Of a DNA stretch of 64,000 nucleotides, positions 1 through 11,900 are shown piece by piece. Where the stretch lies: contig NW_004450479.1 in assembly GCF_000321225.1 (NCBI RefSeq), positions 168,728 to 232,727 on the forward strand, in the 5' to 3' direction. The translations under genes and the position numbers were made by a program. Numbering within the stretch: position 1 is the stretch's first letter; each line of letters opens with the position of its first letter. The notes under the pieces are model-generated. The model searched no databases and was not told the origin of the DNA. It saw only the letters and a program-made list of their open reading frames with translations. This DNA comes from Odobenus rosmarus divergens. Taxonomy: Eukaryota; Chordata; Mammalia; Carnivora; Odobenidae.

Positions 1-3000
1 GGAAGCAGGCTGCATGCTGCAGCTCCAGGGGTCTCCTGACCCAGGTGCTTTGAGCTTGTCTGTCTCTCTGGGCAGCAGAAGGGCAAAAGAGACCCAGCCA
101 GAACTGAGCCGGAGAAACATGGCCAGCTCCATTAATGGCATTCGCATTACAAGAGAATGCATCTCGTTATAGATTTTATAGATAACACAGAGGAGGAAAT
201 CTCCAACCACAGGAAGGAGTAGTGTGGTGACATTTCAGGGTGTCCCCACCAGGGTGTGGGGTTGCTAAGACTGTGGGGGAAATGGCTGGGCCCAGACTTG
301 GGGGTCTTCCCACGCTGGATATAGTCCGTGGTCCCTCAGGATGAGGACTGCATTTGTCCCTGATTCTGTGGTTAGGAAAGCCAGGCACTACAGTTTGGGG
401 CACACCCAGGCAGGCCAGCCCCGTGGAGGTGATGACAGCCACAGTCACCGGAGGCAGCCTGAGCCAGGAAACTCCCAGGTGAGCTGACCAGAAGGGGCCA
501 GGGGCCCCAGCACCCTGGGGTGTTAGAGCATCCTCAACCCCATCTGCCTGGGTGGGGCAGGCTTGGTCCTGTCTGCGCAGCCCCCTCCCTCTCTGTGGGG
601 TCCCCTTGCTCTCCGTGATGCCATCAAACAGTCGCACATCCTGGCCCCCCACCCCCACCCCAAACCCTGGCCACCGGTTCTTGCTGGGGCTCAGTGACCA
701 ACTGTCCCAGTTTTCCAGGACTGAGGGACTTTCAGGATTCAAGACTTTCAGGGCTAAGACCAGGAAAGTTCTGGCTGCACCATGAGGAACTGGTTAAGGT
801 AGATTCCCCTGAAGCTGGAGGGAGGAGGCTGCTGACTTTGGGCAGCCATGCTGGCAGGAAGCCCGCCACCATCCGTCCTCCAGGGCAGAGTGGGACCCCT
901 GCCTGCCCCAGACGCTGGCACCGGCCGGGACAGGGCTCTGTTCCCTGACAACATCAGCGGGGCCATGGGTACCAGCGACCAGCCTCTCTCTCTCAAACAG
1001 ATAAATAAATAATTTAAAAAATATAAATAAAATACTCTTGTATTTGAGCATTTGAGTTAAAAAAAATAAACTTGTTCCCATTTGCTTAGGGCTCTGTCCG
1101 CTTTAATAGAATATTAAAACTTTAAAATACCTTCGGGAGTGCAGCCAAGCCCCCTGACAGAGAAATGGCTGAGGAGCCCTGCCCGGAGCTCGGTGCAGGC
1201 ACGGGTGACAGCGGCCGCGGGAGGGCACAGACTCCAGGGGCCTCTCTGAGGAGCAAAAGGCAAACTGCTGCTTCCAGACTATCGCATTTGTTTGTCCAGG
1301 AGCCGGTGGGGCCTGGGCAGGAGAGAACAGCACACAGTCACCCCCAGAGAGGTCCCCAGGCGGGCACGGTGTGAGCTCAGAGTTACCATGTGGTCCAGCT
1401 CCAAGAGAGGCCAGAATCCACATAGTCCGTGGGATTACCTGATATTTAAAGAGCCCTGCGCCCGAAACAAACTCGTGAGAGGCTGGATGTGGCCAGGGCG
1501 GGGTTGGGCACTGGGCATAGCCGCTCCCATGGGCCACAGAACAGAACAATGTAATTCTGGGAGAGCCTGAGTTATTCCCTGACTTTACTGTCCACACTCA
1601 TCAAAATAACCAGATGATCCAAACCAACATTCCATTTCAGACAGTACAGACCTGCTGTTTGGTGATTTCTATGCCTACCATGTGAAACTGAATTAAAAGG
1701 CATTTTGAAAATTTTGAGTCATTTGATAATATTATTAGGTCCCTAACTAGATCTACGTGTACATCACATGTGTGAGCCCTGTGTGGGCTCTCCGGTCTGA
1801 CTGTGGGTTATTGGCTAAGGGGTTGGAACAGTCCGGACCCGAAGCCCGCACTGGACCCCGCGGGTTTGGAGAGCCAGCCTCGACCCTCATTGCCCAGCCT
1901 CCCTGTCCTGGCCTTGCATCAGCAGCCGGCTCACGTGGTCACTGGACCCTGCCAGCCACAGGGAGTTGGCAGTGGACAAAAAGACCCTGTCCCTGCCCCC
2001 ACAGAGGCGGCAACTTAGAGGAGAGACAGTGCTGGGGGCAGAGCGGTGGGGTCTTGGGCTGTGAGCTGGGGGGCTGAAATGTGTCAGTGTTTGGACACAT
2101 CCTTCATGTGCTAGGGTTATACATTGATTTTCCATGTTGGTTTCCCAGCTTAGGCCTCCTCAAGCTAGATGGGTCCCAAGGCCAGGTCCCTGGACATGGG
2201 GGGGAGGCAGTCAGTAGCAGCCACAACCCAGCAGTGGTGAGGGCAGGCCCCCGTCCCAGTGGTGTCTGCAGGACACCATGCAGAACTCGGCAGGGGTGGG
2301 AGGGCTCACCGTACTTGGAGCCAACCAGGTGGCCTAACACATTCTCACAGTGCTGACAGAAGACACAAGGCTCCGGGTTAGAGATAAAGGAGTTTATCAC
2401 TCACAGCAAAAGCAGTGACCAGAAGGTCAGCATGTGTGCATGGGTTCCCGGAGCCCCATTCCCCAGGGGCCACGTGAGGAGGCCCAAGAGAGACCACATG
2501 GGCAGGGGGTCCGTGACAGGAGAGGGCAACTCTTTACAGCAGACAGCAAGCAACCTGCTCTCCCTCCTGGACGGCAACGTCACCTCACACCTCAAGGCTG
2601 TTCGTATAACGGCCCAGGTAACCAGCACCCAGGGCACTCTTGACGTGCCCAGCTGGGCAGAGACAATCTCAAGAGATCTATGCAGGAGCATCTCCCAACA
2701 AAATCCAGGTAAGGAAGCTTTGAGTTCCAGCCTCAGAACTCATGGTTCAGGGAGGCAGCCGTAGGGGACAGCTGTCCCCATCAGGAAATTCAAATACAGG
2801 TCACTTACTGCTTGGCAGCGAGTCCTGGGGAACTGCGTATGAGCAGTACCACCGTGCATGGCTGGCCTGGGAAGCAGGAGGCCTGGATGTGAGCTGATAG
2901 AATGGGGTTCTCTCCCCACCTTCCCCAAATTCTCCTCTGCCCCGTGAAAGGGGAGAGCATCAGAGCAGGGTCCTGCTGCTCGCCACCCCATCCCAAGGTG

Positions 3001-6000
3001 CCCTGCTTCACGCCGCCCTCCCCCGACACCTCTCCTCAGGAGGCTGATGGCAAAAGGGCTCGTCACCCCCTTTCCTTCTGCTCTAGGGTTCGGTCGCACC
3101 AAGTGAGGAAGCAGGTGTTTGTGCGGAGCCTTTACCAGGAAAATGTGAGAACAGCACTAAAATGACAGATTGCTAGGCTCCCTGGCTCTGCAGTGGTCAG
3201 CTGCTCGCATCCTCTTTGACAGAGTGATTTAACAACTCCCTAAGCCTAAGAAAAACCGGTATGGTGCAAAGGGTTCTTGTCCACAGATGCAACTGATTTC
3301 CACCCCGCGGAAGAGATCATTGCAAACATGGTCTGTGCCCAGGGGGTGCATTCACTCCACGTTCCTGATTGCCCCTGCATGTGTCCATATAGAGATTTTC
3401 CTTTTAATCAGGCTTAACATCTTACTGGTTTCCCTGTTAATTAACAAGTTAAAATCTTTGACATGTTTTCATTTTATATTTGGATGAGTCATGATTTTAC
3501 TTCCTTGAAAAGTATCTTTTAATACTTTTTTGTGTAAAAAGAACAGATTCTCACCTGGTAAATGCAGAAGAGATTATAAATGAAGGCCCAGTCCTTGTTC
3601 CTATGGGTGTTATGGAACATTTAGACCTTCAATATTTAAGAGCATCTGCCGGCTGCCAGCACAGGGCACATTGGGGATTTGAGGCCAGAGACCAGCCCCC
3701 TCCCCAGGAGCCTACAGTCCCCAGAAATGAAAGGAGGACTCTGGGATGGGTTATGATGGTGCTATCTGTTCAGGGGCCATAGGGCACTGGAGAAGGACAC
3801 AGGGAGGTGATCCCAAGCTCAGCGTTGAAGGACAAGTAGGAATTAGCTTCAGGGTGGGAAGGAAGTGGATCAGGGTGGGACCAGCTGGTGGTAGAGCTGG
3901 TGGGACCCGCTCAGAAAAGGGCAGGAAAGGGGCTACATGGAGGAGGGGCAGGAAGCAGGAGACCCAGAGAAGGATATGCCCCACGGCCGACAAGGTCACG
4001 AGCTGGTTGGTGGAGGCGGGTTATGGTGGGAAGTGGTGGGGTGCGCAGTAGGCATGGTGCTCGGCAGGAGGTTCTGCAGGTGGGGGTCCACAGATGGGGG
4101 TTCTGTGGCTGCCAGGGCTGGGAGTCTCCCAGGGCTGGCTCCTGGTGTGGAACACTCAGGAGGCATGGCAGGTGTAGAGGGCAGGCATTGGCTCTGTTGG
4201 CCACAGCCTAGGCTGTGCCTCCCACCAAGTGTGGACTAGAACAAGGCAGTGAGAAGTGGATGCTCACACAGGCACAGTGGCTGAGACGTGCCCAGGGCCA
4301 CTTGGCCAGGAAGTAGCAAAACCCAGAAACAGTCTGGTGTGGCCCCAAACAGCTGGCTTTGCTCCACATGCCTGGCCACTGTGTGAACATGCCCTCTCCC
4401 ATGGGCCAGCATGGCTGTGGATAGAAGAACATTGCAATAGTGCCCCAAGCTTTGTTCTAGCTGTAAAGGACCTGATGGGTGTCAGAGCCCGTGCAGCCCT
4501 CGCCTACGTGAGCTGCTGGGGACAGGTGCTGAGGCAGGCTGAGGGAGGCTCCTGGCTCACACCCTGCCAGGACCCCGGCGGCTCCTGACTTTGTCAGTGA
4601 CATCAGCAGCTTTCCATAAGGCCTCACTTGAAGTGCTGAAGTCACCCCGAAACCTCTGGCTTCTCTACTATTCCAAGTTCTATGAATTTAACTAAGCCCT
4701 TTCTCCCACAGATGACACCTTCCTATTAAAACTTAGGAGGAAGATGCCTAACTGGCCTCTCCTGGCCTTTCACCAGACACTGTCTGAGTCTTGGCCTCAG
4801 GGTGCTCAAGCACTGACACCCGTGCTGTGCATATACCTTCCACAGGCACCTGCCACCCACCTGTGAGTTATCCAGAACCTGGAGAGCAGATGGCTGAAAT
4901 CACTCCAGAACCATTGCTGGTGGCAGGTGGAGACCCTATTTTAAGTTTCCTTCTGCCTTTCCAACTTTGTGTCACTTCCTCTTGCCTCTTGCTCAGCCCT
5001 TGTCATCCTCAGGGTCCTAAATCTGGTTCCAGTGCACACAGTTCTGGGCAGACCTCACCTGGCCTACCGTGTGCCAGGCACCTCAGGGGACACCTGTGGG
5101 ATCCACCACCATCCAGAAGTGCAGGGGAGTAAATGCCACCCAAGAGGTGACCCCAGATGACAAGACCAAGGGTAAAGGCTTCTCCCCTTCGTGCTCTGAG
5201 GGACACTTCTCCAGGGCGCTGGGAAGGTTCGGGGGGCCAGTTCCAGCTGCCCATAGTGGGGACCCCATCAACAGAGCACACTGGTCCTGGCTCCCTCTCC
5301 TTCCCTGCCTCACTCCCCTGCTCCCAGCTTCCTGGGAACAAAAACCCTCACTGCAAAGGCCCCGACTCAGGCTCTGCTTTCTGGGCACCCAAGCCAAGAC
5401 AAACATTCTATGTGATACTCAAATGCTTGCATCAAATCCACTCCAGATGTTTGCTCAGCTGTTAATTGAATGTAACCTCTAATGGGAACCTCATTAATTC
5501 CTACAGCCAGTCCAGTGAATGAGTCCAGACTCTGGCTTCAGGTCAATCATGTGTGCAAGGCTTTCATGAGATACTATTCTTAAAGTGCCTGGCACTTGGG
5601 AAATGCTTAGTTAATGGGATTCTCCTTCTCTCTTCACAGTTCCTGATAACCTGGTCCATATTAGAACAATGCAGATTGGCAGAACAATGGCTTCCATCCA
5701 TTAGTTATTCCTCAGGAAACATTCATTGTGTGCTTTATAGGCAAGGTGCTGAGTGGGGTCTTGATTCTCCCTGTGCGCCGTATAGGGCTGTCCAATCCCT
5801 CCTTCACGGGACATGATTTCAGGTCTCTGTGGAACACCGGTGATCCTCCTTCTGACAGCACTTTGCCCCTATGCCCAGTAGGGGTGGGGTCACTCCCAGA
5901 GAGAATGGCTGAGCTGGGAGTCAGTGCTCCAAGGGAGAGCTGAGAGCCCCTGGAGGAGAAAGGAAAGATGGCACTACTGGGCTCTCCCCTCAAGGTGCTG

Positions 6001-8159
6001 TTCGGATTTCACAGTCACCCACGGGCCGACCCCTGCTTGTAGCTGTGGGGACAGCAATGGGGTCTGGGGCACCCTGACCCAGTACCCAGTGGTCATCCAG
6101 GTGGAGGGGATAAAAGAATGAGCCAGAGACCCTGCTGTGGCAACAGAATCTCAACAGGTCTGAATTCCAGGAACTTAAGGGAATGCTGAAAATGAATTGA
6201 CGTGACCATGTCCACACCAAGCCCATGTCCTGTAGGTTACTTTGCTTAGAAAGTATGGTCTGCAACCCCTTGATGAGCCATTGAACCAACACAGCCAGTC
6301 CCAAGCCACCTTACAACATGAGAAGAGACCAGACCAGCTCATGCCACACATTGTCAGGCAGCGCCCTTGAAAACATATTTACTATCCAGGGTCTCTGGCC
6401 CCACGGGCAGCCAGTCTCCTGCAGGCTGAGCACACTGTCTTCCCCAGCGTCCGGCAGCCCCTGGCCTCGGCAGGCCCACTGTCCTGGCAGGTCCCGCTGG
6501 AGCTCTGTTGGGGTTCATCCCACCAGGAAACCGGGAAAGCACGTTTGGAGGTCTTGCAGTGCAGGCTGCTGGGGACGCCCGGCTGTTGTCAGAGCTCGAA
6601 CTCACCCTTCCCTGTCACACTCGAAGAAGACACATTGTGAGTCTCGGGCCCAGCACCCAGACCTCACTACATCTTTGCCTCCACACCAGCAACTTAAGAG
6701 CCTGTCGGGCAGTTTCTAAATTTGAAGGCCTTGGAATTGGCACCAAGTCTTCTGAATACAACTGCTATCCACCTGTTAGTCTGCACAAGTAGGAACTACA
6801 AGAAAAATGTCATTTGGTAAGCCAGAAGCTGGAGTTTTCTGTGCCTCCCCTCACATGCCTGTGACTTAGTTCATATGTTCAGTCCACCCCAAGTCCTCCC
6901 TCTGTCCCTCTGGTGTGAGCAGGGGTCAGTCCCCGGGGCCTGGTCTCTCTGCTGAGAATCTTCTCACCTGTGAAGAAGGGATTAATCTCAGGCCCTCACG
7001 CAGCCTCAACTCTGCATTTCTGAAGTGCCTCTTGGCGCTCTGAATGTTTGCAAAAGGCAGATGATAGCCAAATTCTTATTAGGGGAAAGGCAGTAAAAAG
7101 CAAGTTTCTGGCAGCAAGAGATGTACGGGAAGCAAGACGGGGCAGCCAAGCCCAGTTCTGATACCATGTGCTGTGGAGGTGTGAGGCACCGTGTGTGACC
7201 CCTTACCTCTTCCTCCTGCCACCTACTGAGGAAGTGCCGGCTCTAAAGCCTACAGGTATCCTGGTAGCTACCAGGAGACTTCTTACCAACTTGTTTAAAA
7301 TAAACTATTCCTAATATGCCAACCTTTGGAGAACATTAGGTCCTTGGGAACAAATTCCCAGACCGCCTTTATCCCACTGCAAATAAGGCAGCATTTTTAC
7401 TCATCTGACCTAAGAGTTTCAACCTGTGCAAATACAGATGCAGCTTTAGGAAAAATCACATTTGAAGTGATGCTTAAAAAATCTAAAGCAGAAGTTTGGC
7501 TTTGCTTTCACTGTTAGTTTGTAGAATGATCTGCATTTAATCTTAGTTTGGGGCAGTGAAGACTCTGCCCCGGCGGGGATGGCTGTAAAGCTGGTCATTG
7601 ATTTACATCCTTTGGGACAAACGCCAGGTGGGGACAATGTGGGTGTGCGCCGGCCCTGCTCTACTGGCTCCCGGCGGGACTCAGTGGGCCCCCAGGGGCA
7701 GTTCCCACTGGGAGGGGCAGAAGCTCTCAGAGGTCACAGAGCTGACAGGACACAGCCGGGTGAGGGTGTCGCCTCTGCCGCGCCGAGCTGGAGGGGCCAC
7801 ACGGGGGAAGGCGTTCTAAGGCACCCACACTGGGCCCCAGAGTCCGGGGAGCCCTTCTCCTGCCGGGGACGCAGCAATGAGGCGCGGAGGCTAGCAGGCG
7901 CAGCCAGGCCCCCGCCCCTGCACCCCTTCCTGGCTGGGGACAGCTCAGGTGTCCTGTCTCCCGCCCCCAGGCTTCCCCTTGTCCTCTGTCGGGCCAATCA
8001 GATGACACGTCACCTGCCTGCTTTCTTTTTAAAAAAATGTTATGTGAAAGGTCATCCGGTTTGGATTTTAAGTTGTAACCAACGGTAGAGCGTGGGTCCT
8101 TTCTCACAAACCCCACCTTCTCACAACCAAAGTACTTTTCTAACATTTCATTTCACTGA
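1..8159. other. Upstream intergenic DNA, no gene supported
   Basis: I see no exon chain, RNA gene or recognisable protein here. Several open frames exceed 100 codons (the longest, 188 codons, lies on the minus strand at 176-742), but they overlap each other on both strands, are rich in Pro, Gly, Arg and Ser, and resemble no family I know, which is what GC-rich non-coding DNA gives. There are no young SINEs. One old MIR-like fragment is listed separately. From about 7560 the base composition rises toward the CpG island. In human the gene upstream of B3GNTL1 is METRNL, which points the other way, so this stretch is probably the spacer between the two divergent genes. That synteny is known from human and inferred here. 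Confidence 0.75.
5553..5640 (+). repeat. MIR-like ancient SINE fragment
   Basis: The stretch runs from a 'catgagatac' segment through 'gtgcctggcac' to 'aaatgcttagttaatg'. This matches the order of the 3' part of mammalian MIR elements, which reads roughly 'aatgagat...gtgcctggcac...gtgctcaataaat'. It is diverged and has no visible target-site duplication. Confidence 0.45.
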
Positions 8160-8341
8160 GGCCCTCGGACGGATTAATCCCCTCAGGGGGGAGCAGGAGC
8201 GCTGGAGGCCCGAGGAGAGGGCAGAGAGCACACGGGGGACGCGGGAGCCGCCCAGGCCCCAAGGCACAAGACGCCGCCTTCAGTAACCGGGGCACAGCGC
8301 CTCGGCCCGGGCCCTCCCCCTCCCCTCCCCCGGGCCGCCCC

Positions 8342-8726
8342 NNNNNNNNNNNNNNNNNNNNNNNNNNNNNNNNNNNNNNNNNNNNNNNNNNNNNNNNNNN
8401 NNNNNNNNNNNNNNNNNNNNNNNNNNNNNNNNNNNNNNNNNNNNNNNNNNNNNNNNNNNNNNNNNNNNNNNNNNNNNNNNNNNNNNNNNNNNNNNNNNNN
8501 NNNNNNNNNNNNNNNNNNNNNNNNNNNNNNNNNNNNNNNNNNNNNNNNNNNNNNNNNNNNNNNNNNNNNNNNNNNNNNNNNNNNNNNNNNNNNNNNNNNN
8601 NNNNNNNNNNNNNNNNNNNNNNNNNNNNNNNNNNNNNNNNNNNNNNNNNNNNNNNNNNNNNNNNNNNNNNNNNNNNNNNNNNNNNNNNNNNNNNNNNNNN
8701 NNNNNNNNNNNNNNNNNNNNNNNNNN
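8342..8726. other. Assembly gap (385 N)
   Basis: An unbroken run of N replaces the middle of the CpG island. Open frames that appear to cross it are artefacts. Promoter elements or an untranslated first exon could be hidden here. Confidence 0.99.
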
Positions 8727-8793
8727 CCCACCCGGGCTTCCGGCCTCTGTAGACCGCTCCTCTCCACTCCCCGCCGATGGACGGCTCTCCGCG

Positions 8794-8798
8794 CCAAT
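8794..8798 (+). promoter_or_regulatory. CCAAT box
   Basis: A forward CCAAT lies in 'gcgccaatcg', 122 bases upstream of the start codon. NF-Y sites in CpG-island promoters commonly sit 60-100 bases before the transcription start, which would place that start between about 8855 and 8900. The assignment rests on the motif and its distance only. Confidence 0.5.
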
Positions 8799-8880
8799 CG
8801 AATGCGCCCCGGCCTCGGCCGCGCTTCTCGGCGAGCCGCCCGCGCACGCGCCGCAGGCCGACGTGGGCGGTGGAGTGCCA

Positions 8881-8899
8881 CGGGCTTAAAGGGCGGGGC
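8881..8899 (+). promoter_or_regulatory. TTAAA element next to a GC box
   Basis: The sequence 'gggcttaaa' is followed directly by 'gggcggggc', a typical Sp1-type GC box, 21 bases before the start codon. If the TTAAA acted as a TATA element, transcription would begin almost at the ATG. It is more likely that the GC box is the functional part and that the leader is short. Confidence 0.4.
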
Positions 8900-8919
8900 G
8901 GCCGGAGGAGCGCGTGGCC

Positions 8920-8970
8920 ATGCGGGCCCGGGGGGACTCCGCCGCCGCAGCCGCCGCCGTGCCCCACGTG
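8920..8970 (+). CDS. B3GNTL1: B3GNTL1 coding exon 1 (17 codons)
   Basis: The exon encodes [17 protein letters not shown] and ends in phase 0 at 'cacgtg|gtaggt'. The ATG has a G at -3 and is the only in-frame AUG before the splice site. An in-frame GTG six bases upstream is not a likely start. The run of six alanines comes from GCC and GCA codons and is probably a poorly constrained leader. The final Val continues into the Ser-Ile-Ile-Leu-Pro of exon 2, forming the first GT-A strand. Confidence 0.85.
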
Positions 8971-11900
8971 GTAGGTGCCGGGGCCGCGGGCCGCGGGAGC
9001 CGCCTCCGCCCCCCTCCCCCCTCCCTCTCCCCGCGGCGGGTCCGCACTTCCCGGGGGCTTGCTTGGGAGGGTCTCCGCCCGAAGCAGCCTGCAGCCCAGG
9101 AAGTTCATCAAGGCCCACCTTGGACGGAAATTCACGTTATGTTTTATATTGCAGATCTTGAGAACAGTAAAGATACTTTTTCCTTTTCCTTTAAAGAATA
9201 ATGTTTCCTTTAACAATAAATATATAAGTAAATTAGGTGACCACTTTTTTGGATAACATAAATTCGGGAAGGGTTATCCCTGTGTTGAATCAGATCCTGA
9301 GTAAAGAACTTGACTGAATTATACTTTCAGTCTATGAGCTTTTCAAAACCATATTCGGATTTGTTATTTTTATAATCCTATCCATTTTCTGTGTAGATGT
9401 GCATGTATGTTTGTGCCATGCGTGTGTGTATGCATATGTACTATGCGCACCTGGATGACCAGTGTTTGTTTTCTTATTTAGGAATTTGTCCACTCCTCAG
9501 TAGGGTATAAACTCTAGGGCGGGGAGGCACTAATTTCTATCTTTGGGTATTCTATAATTGCTTAACGTGGTAACATACAAAGTTAAGACGATTCCTGTAA
9601 TCAGTTCATTTGTTGGCAGGTTTCGCTGGTTTTACCCCGTACACTTTAGACATTTTCGTTTTATCTGGGCTATAGGAGAGAAGGACCGCACCAAACTCCT
9701 AAACTAAGTAGAGCAAAAGGACAGAGAGGTCCATGGAGGTCACCCCCATTTTCCCAGCACCCACCCCATACTTTGTTAAAGCATGTGTCCAGGGACTTAA
9801 AAATTGAGTTTTGTTGCAGTTTCTTTGAAAATGCTTACTCCACCGAGAAAAGGACCAATAGGTTATTTTCATGAGTGGGTTGGAAGATACACAGATGCCT
9901 GTTTCAACCAAAATGATGTTTCTGACCAGTGTTTGGAAAGCACATGAATTTGCCATTGAATTGGGAAGATTTTTGGTGCCTCTCAGATTCTTGTTTGCTT
10001 TTCAAAAGTATCCAAAAGGATACTTTCCCCAATTCAGGGAAATCTAAGACATAATAAATCTTAGGCAGCCAAAGAACGTTAAGAGCTTGGTGAGAAGGAA
10101 CAGGCACCTTCTGTTTTGGGGGGCACATTATTTCTCTGGAAGCCAGGCCTCCGCCTTTGGAGACGCTCAGTGGTAATGGGGAAGAAAATTAGAGTGGAGG
10201 AAAAGGCATCAGCTTTCACACGTGTATATGTTAACCCACTTCTCTTGAATTGCAGTCTATCATCCTCCCAGTCCACAACGCCGAACCGTGGTTGAATGAG
10301 TGCTTGGAGTCTGTTTTGCAACAGGACTTCGAAGGCTCCATGGAGCTCTCGGTTTTTAATGATGCCAGTAAGGTATTTGTGAACTTGCTGTTGGTGATGT
10401 AGCCCTAGCATGTGTCACAGGTGAGTGTTTTGAGGAAGTTTCCTGAACTGCCAATGTCCTCATGCTTTCAGGATAAGTCTATGACTATCATTGAGAAATG
10501 GAAGGTGAAGCTGGAAGGTTCTGGTATCCCCGTGGTCATTGGCGGGCACGTTTCTCCTTCACCCCGAGGAGGTTAGTGACCCTGTTTTTTTTTTTTTTTA
10601 AGATTTTATTTATTTGACAGAGAGAGACACAGCGAGAGAGGGAACACAAGCAGGGGGAGTGGGAGAGGGAGAAGCAGGCCTCCCGTGGAGCAGGGAGCCC
10701 GATGCGGGGCTCGATCCCAGGACCCTGGGACCATGACCCGAGCCAAAGGCAGACGCTTAACGACTGAGCCACCCAGGCGCCCCGACCCTGTTGGTTTATT
10801 ATTCAACTGTAAGGAATGGTTTCTTTTGACTTGTGTACTTAAACAACGTTAACCTTAACAGTAACACCGCCCGCTGATGCACCAGCAGAGGAGGGGCGCT
10901 CCGGGATTGGCAGAGAATCCCCGCCAACGACACACAGTTTCCGCCACAACCACAGGCACGTCCGGAGAGGAAGCAGAGGAGGCCCTTCTTATAGGGTGTG
11001 GGAGGGGGCGTGGGGGGGGGGGTTGTTGTAAACAGAAAGGCGATTGGAGTAAGCTGGGAGCTGGAGTATAGTGGCTTCTCATTGGCTGGGCTGTGGCCGT
11101 CTTCCATTGGCTGGGCTGTTGCCAGGGTAGTAGGAAACCGTCCTTTCTGGAGCTGGGTTACTAAAGTAGTACCCACCTGTAAGGTGCCTCTCTTCCTATT
11201 GGGTCTGCAGTTGATAACCAGTGCTGGGCACAGAGCTCCCCCTGCCGGCCTCCTGACTCTGCTCCAAATAAGATTTTCTTTTATTAACTTTCATAATTTC
11301 GTTTTCAAATCCTGGTGAAAAGTATCCTGAATAATAAAGTTTATCACTTATTAAGAACCCAGTACACCTAAATTTCTTTTTTTTTTAATTTTTTTAAAGA
11401 TTTATTTATTTGATAGAGACGCAGCGAGAGAGGGAACACAAGCAGGGGGAGTGGGAGAGGGAGAAGCAGGCTTCCCGCGGAGCAGGGAGCCGGATGCGGG
11501 GCTCGATCCCAGGACCCCGGGATCATGACCTGAGCCGAAGGCTCAACGACTGAGCCACTCAGGCGCCCCACCTCTACTTCTTAAATTTCTTTTCCTGTGA
11601 CATTAGATTTGTTTTTGTCCAATATTTTAAAAATCTTACTAAGAACTAGCTTTTGGTTTCATTGATTTTCTATATTCTTTTTTTCTGTTTTGTCTGTTTT
11701 CTGTTTCCACCCTGATCTGTATTTTCTTCTGCTTACTTTGAGTTTAATTTGTTCTTTTCCTAATTCTTTTTTTTTTTAAGATCTTATTTTATTTTAGAGG
11801 GAGAGTGCACATGCGTGAGTGCGTTCAAGTGGGGGGTGGGGCAGGGCGGGGTGGGGGGTAGGGGCAGAGGAAGAGAGAATCTTAAGCAGACTCCCCACTG

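Larger units (their letters stand above)
8160..9090. promoter_or_regulatory. B3GNTL1: CpG-island promoter of B3GNTL1
   Basis: Both sides of the assembly gap are very GC-rich with frequent CpG, including runs such as 'cggccgcgcttctcggcgag', and the composition drops sharply to AT-rich DNA after about 9090. The first coding exon lies inside the island. This is the usual form of a housekeeping-type mammalian promoter. The exact transcription start cannot be read from sequence, and part of the island is missing in the gap. Confidence 0.8.

Noticed and set aside
176..742. Long minus-strand frame (188 codons) in the upstream region
   Set aside because: No family motif, composition typical of GC-rich non-coding DNA, and overlapping open frames on the other strand.
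972..1030. SINE tail at 'ctctctctcaaacagataaa'
   Set aside because: Only the tail-like part is visible; no head or body and no target-site copies, so a SINE call is not supported.
8140..9216. A 358-codon minus-strand frame across the CpG island
   Set aside because: It is open only because 385 N are read as unknown residues, and the remainder is GC-rich shadow of the promoter and exon 1.
10587..10783. tRNA-like heads of the SINEs as tRNA genes
   Set aside because: They are lysine-tRNA-derived SINE heads with A tails and target-site duplications, not intact cloverleaf genes.
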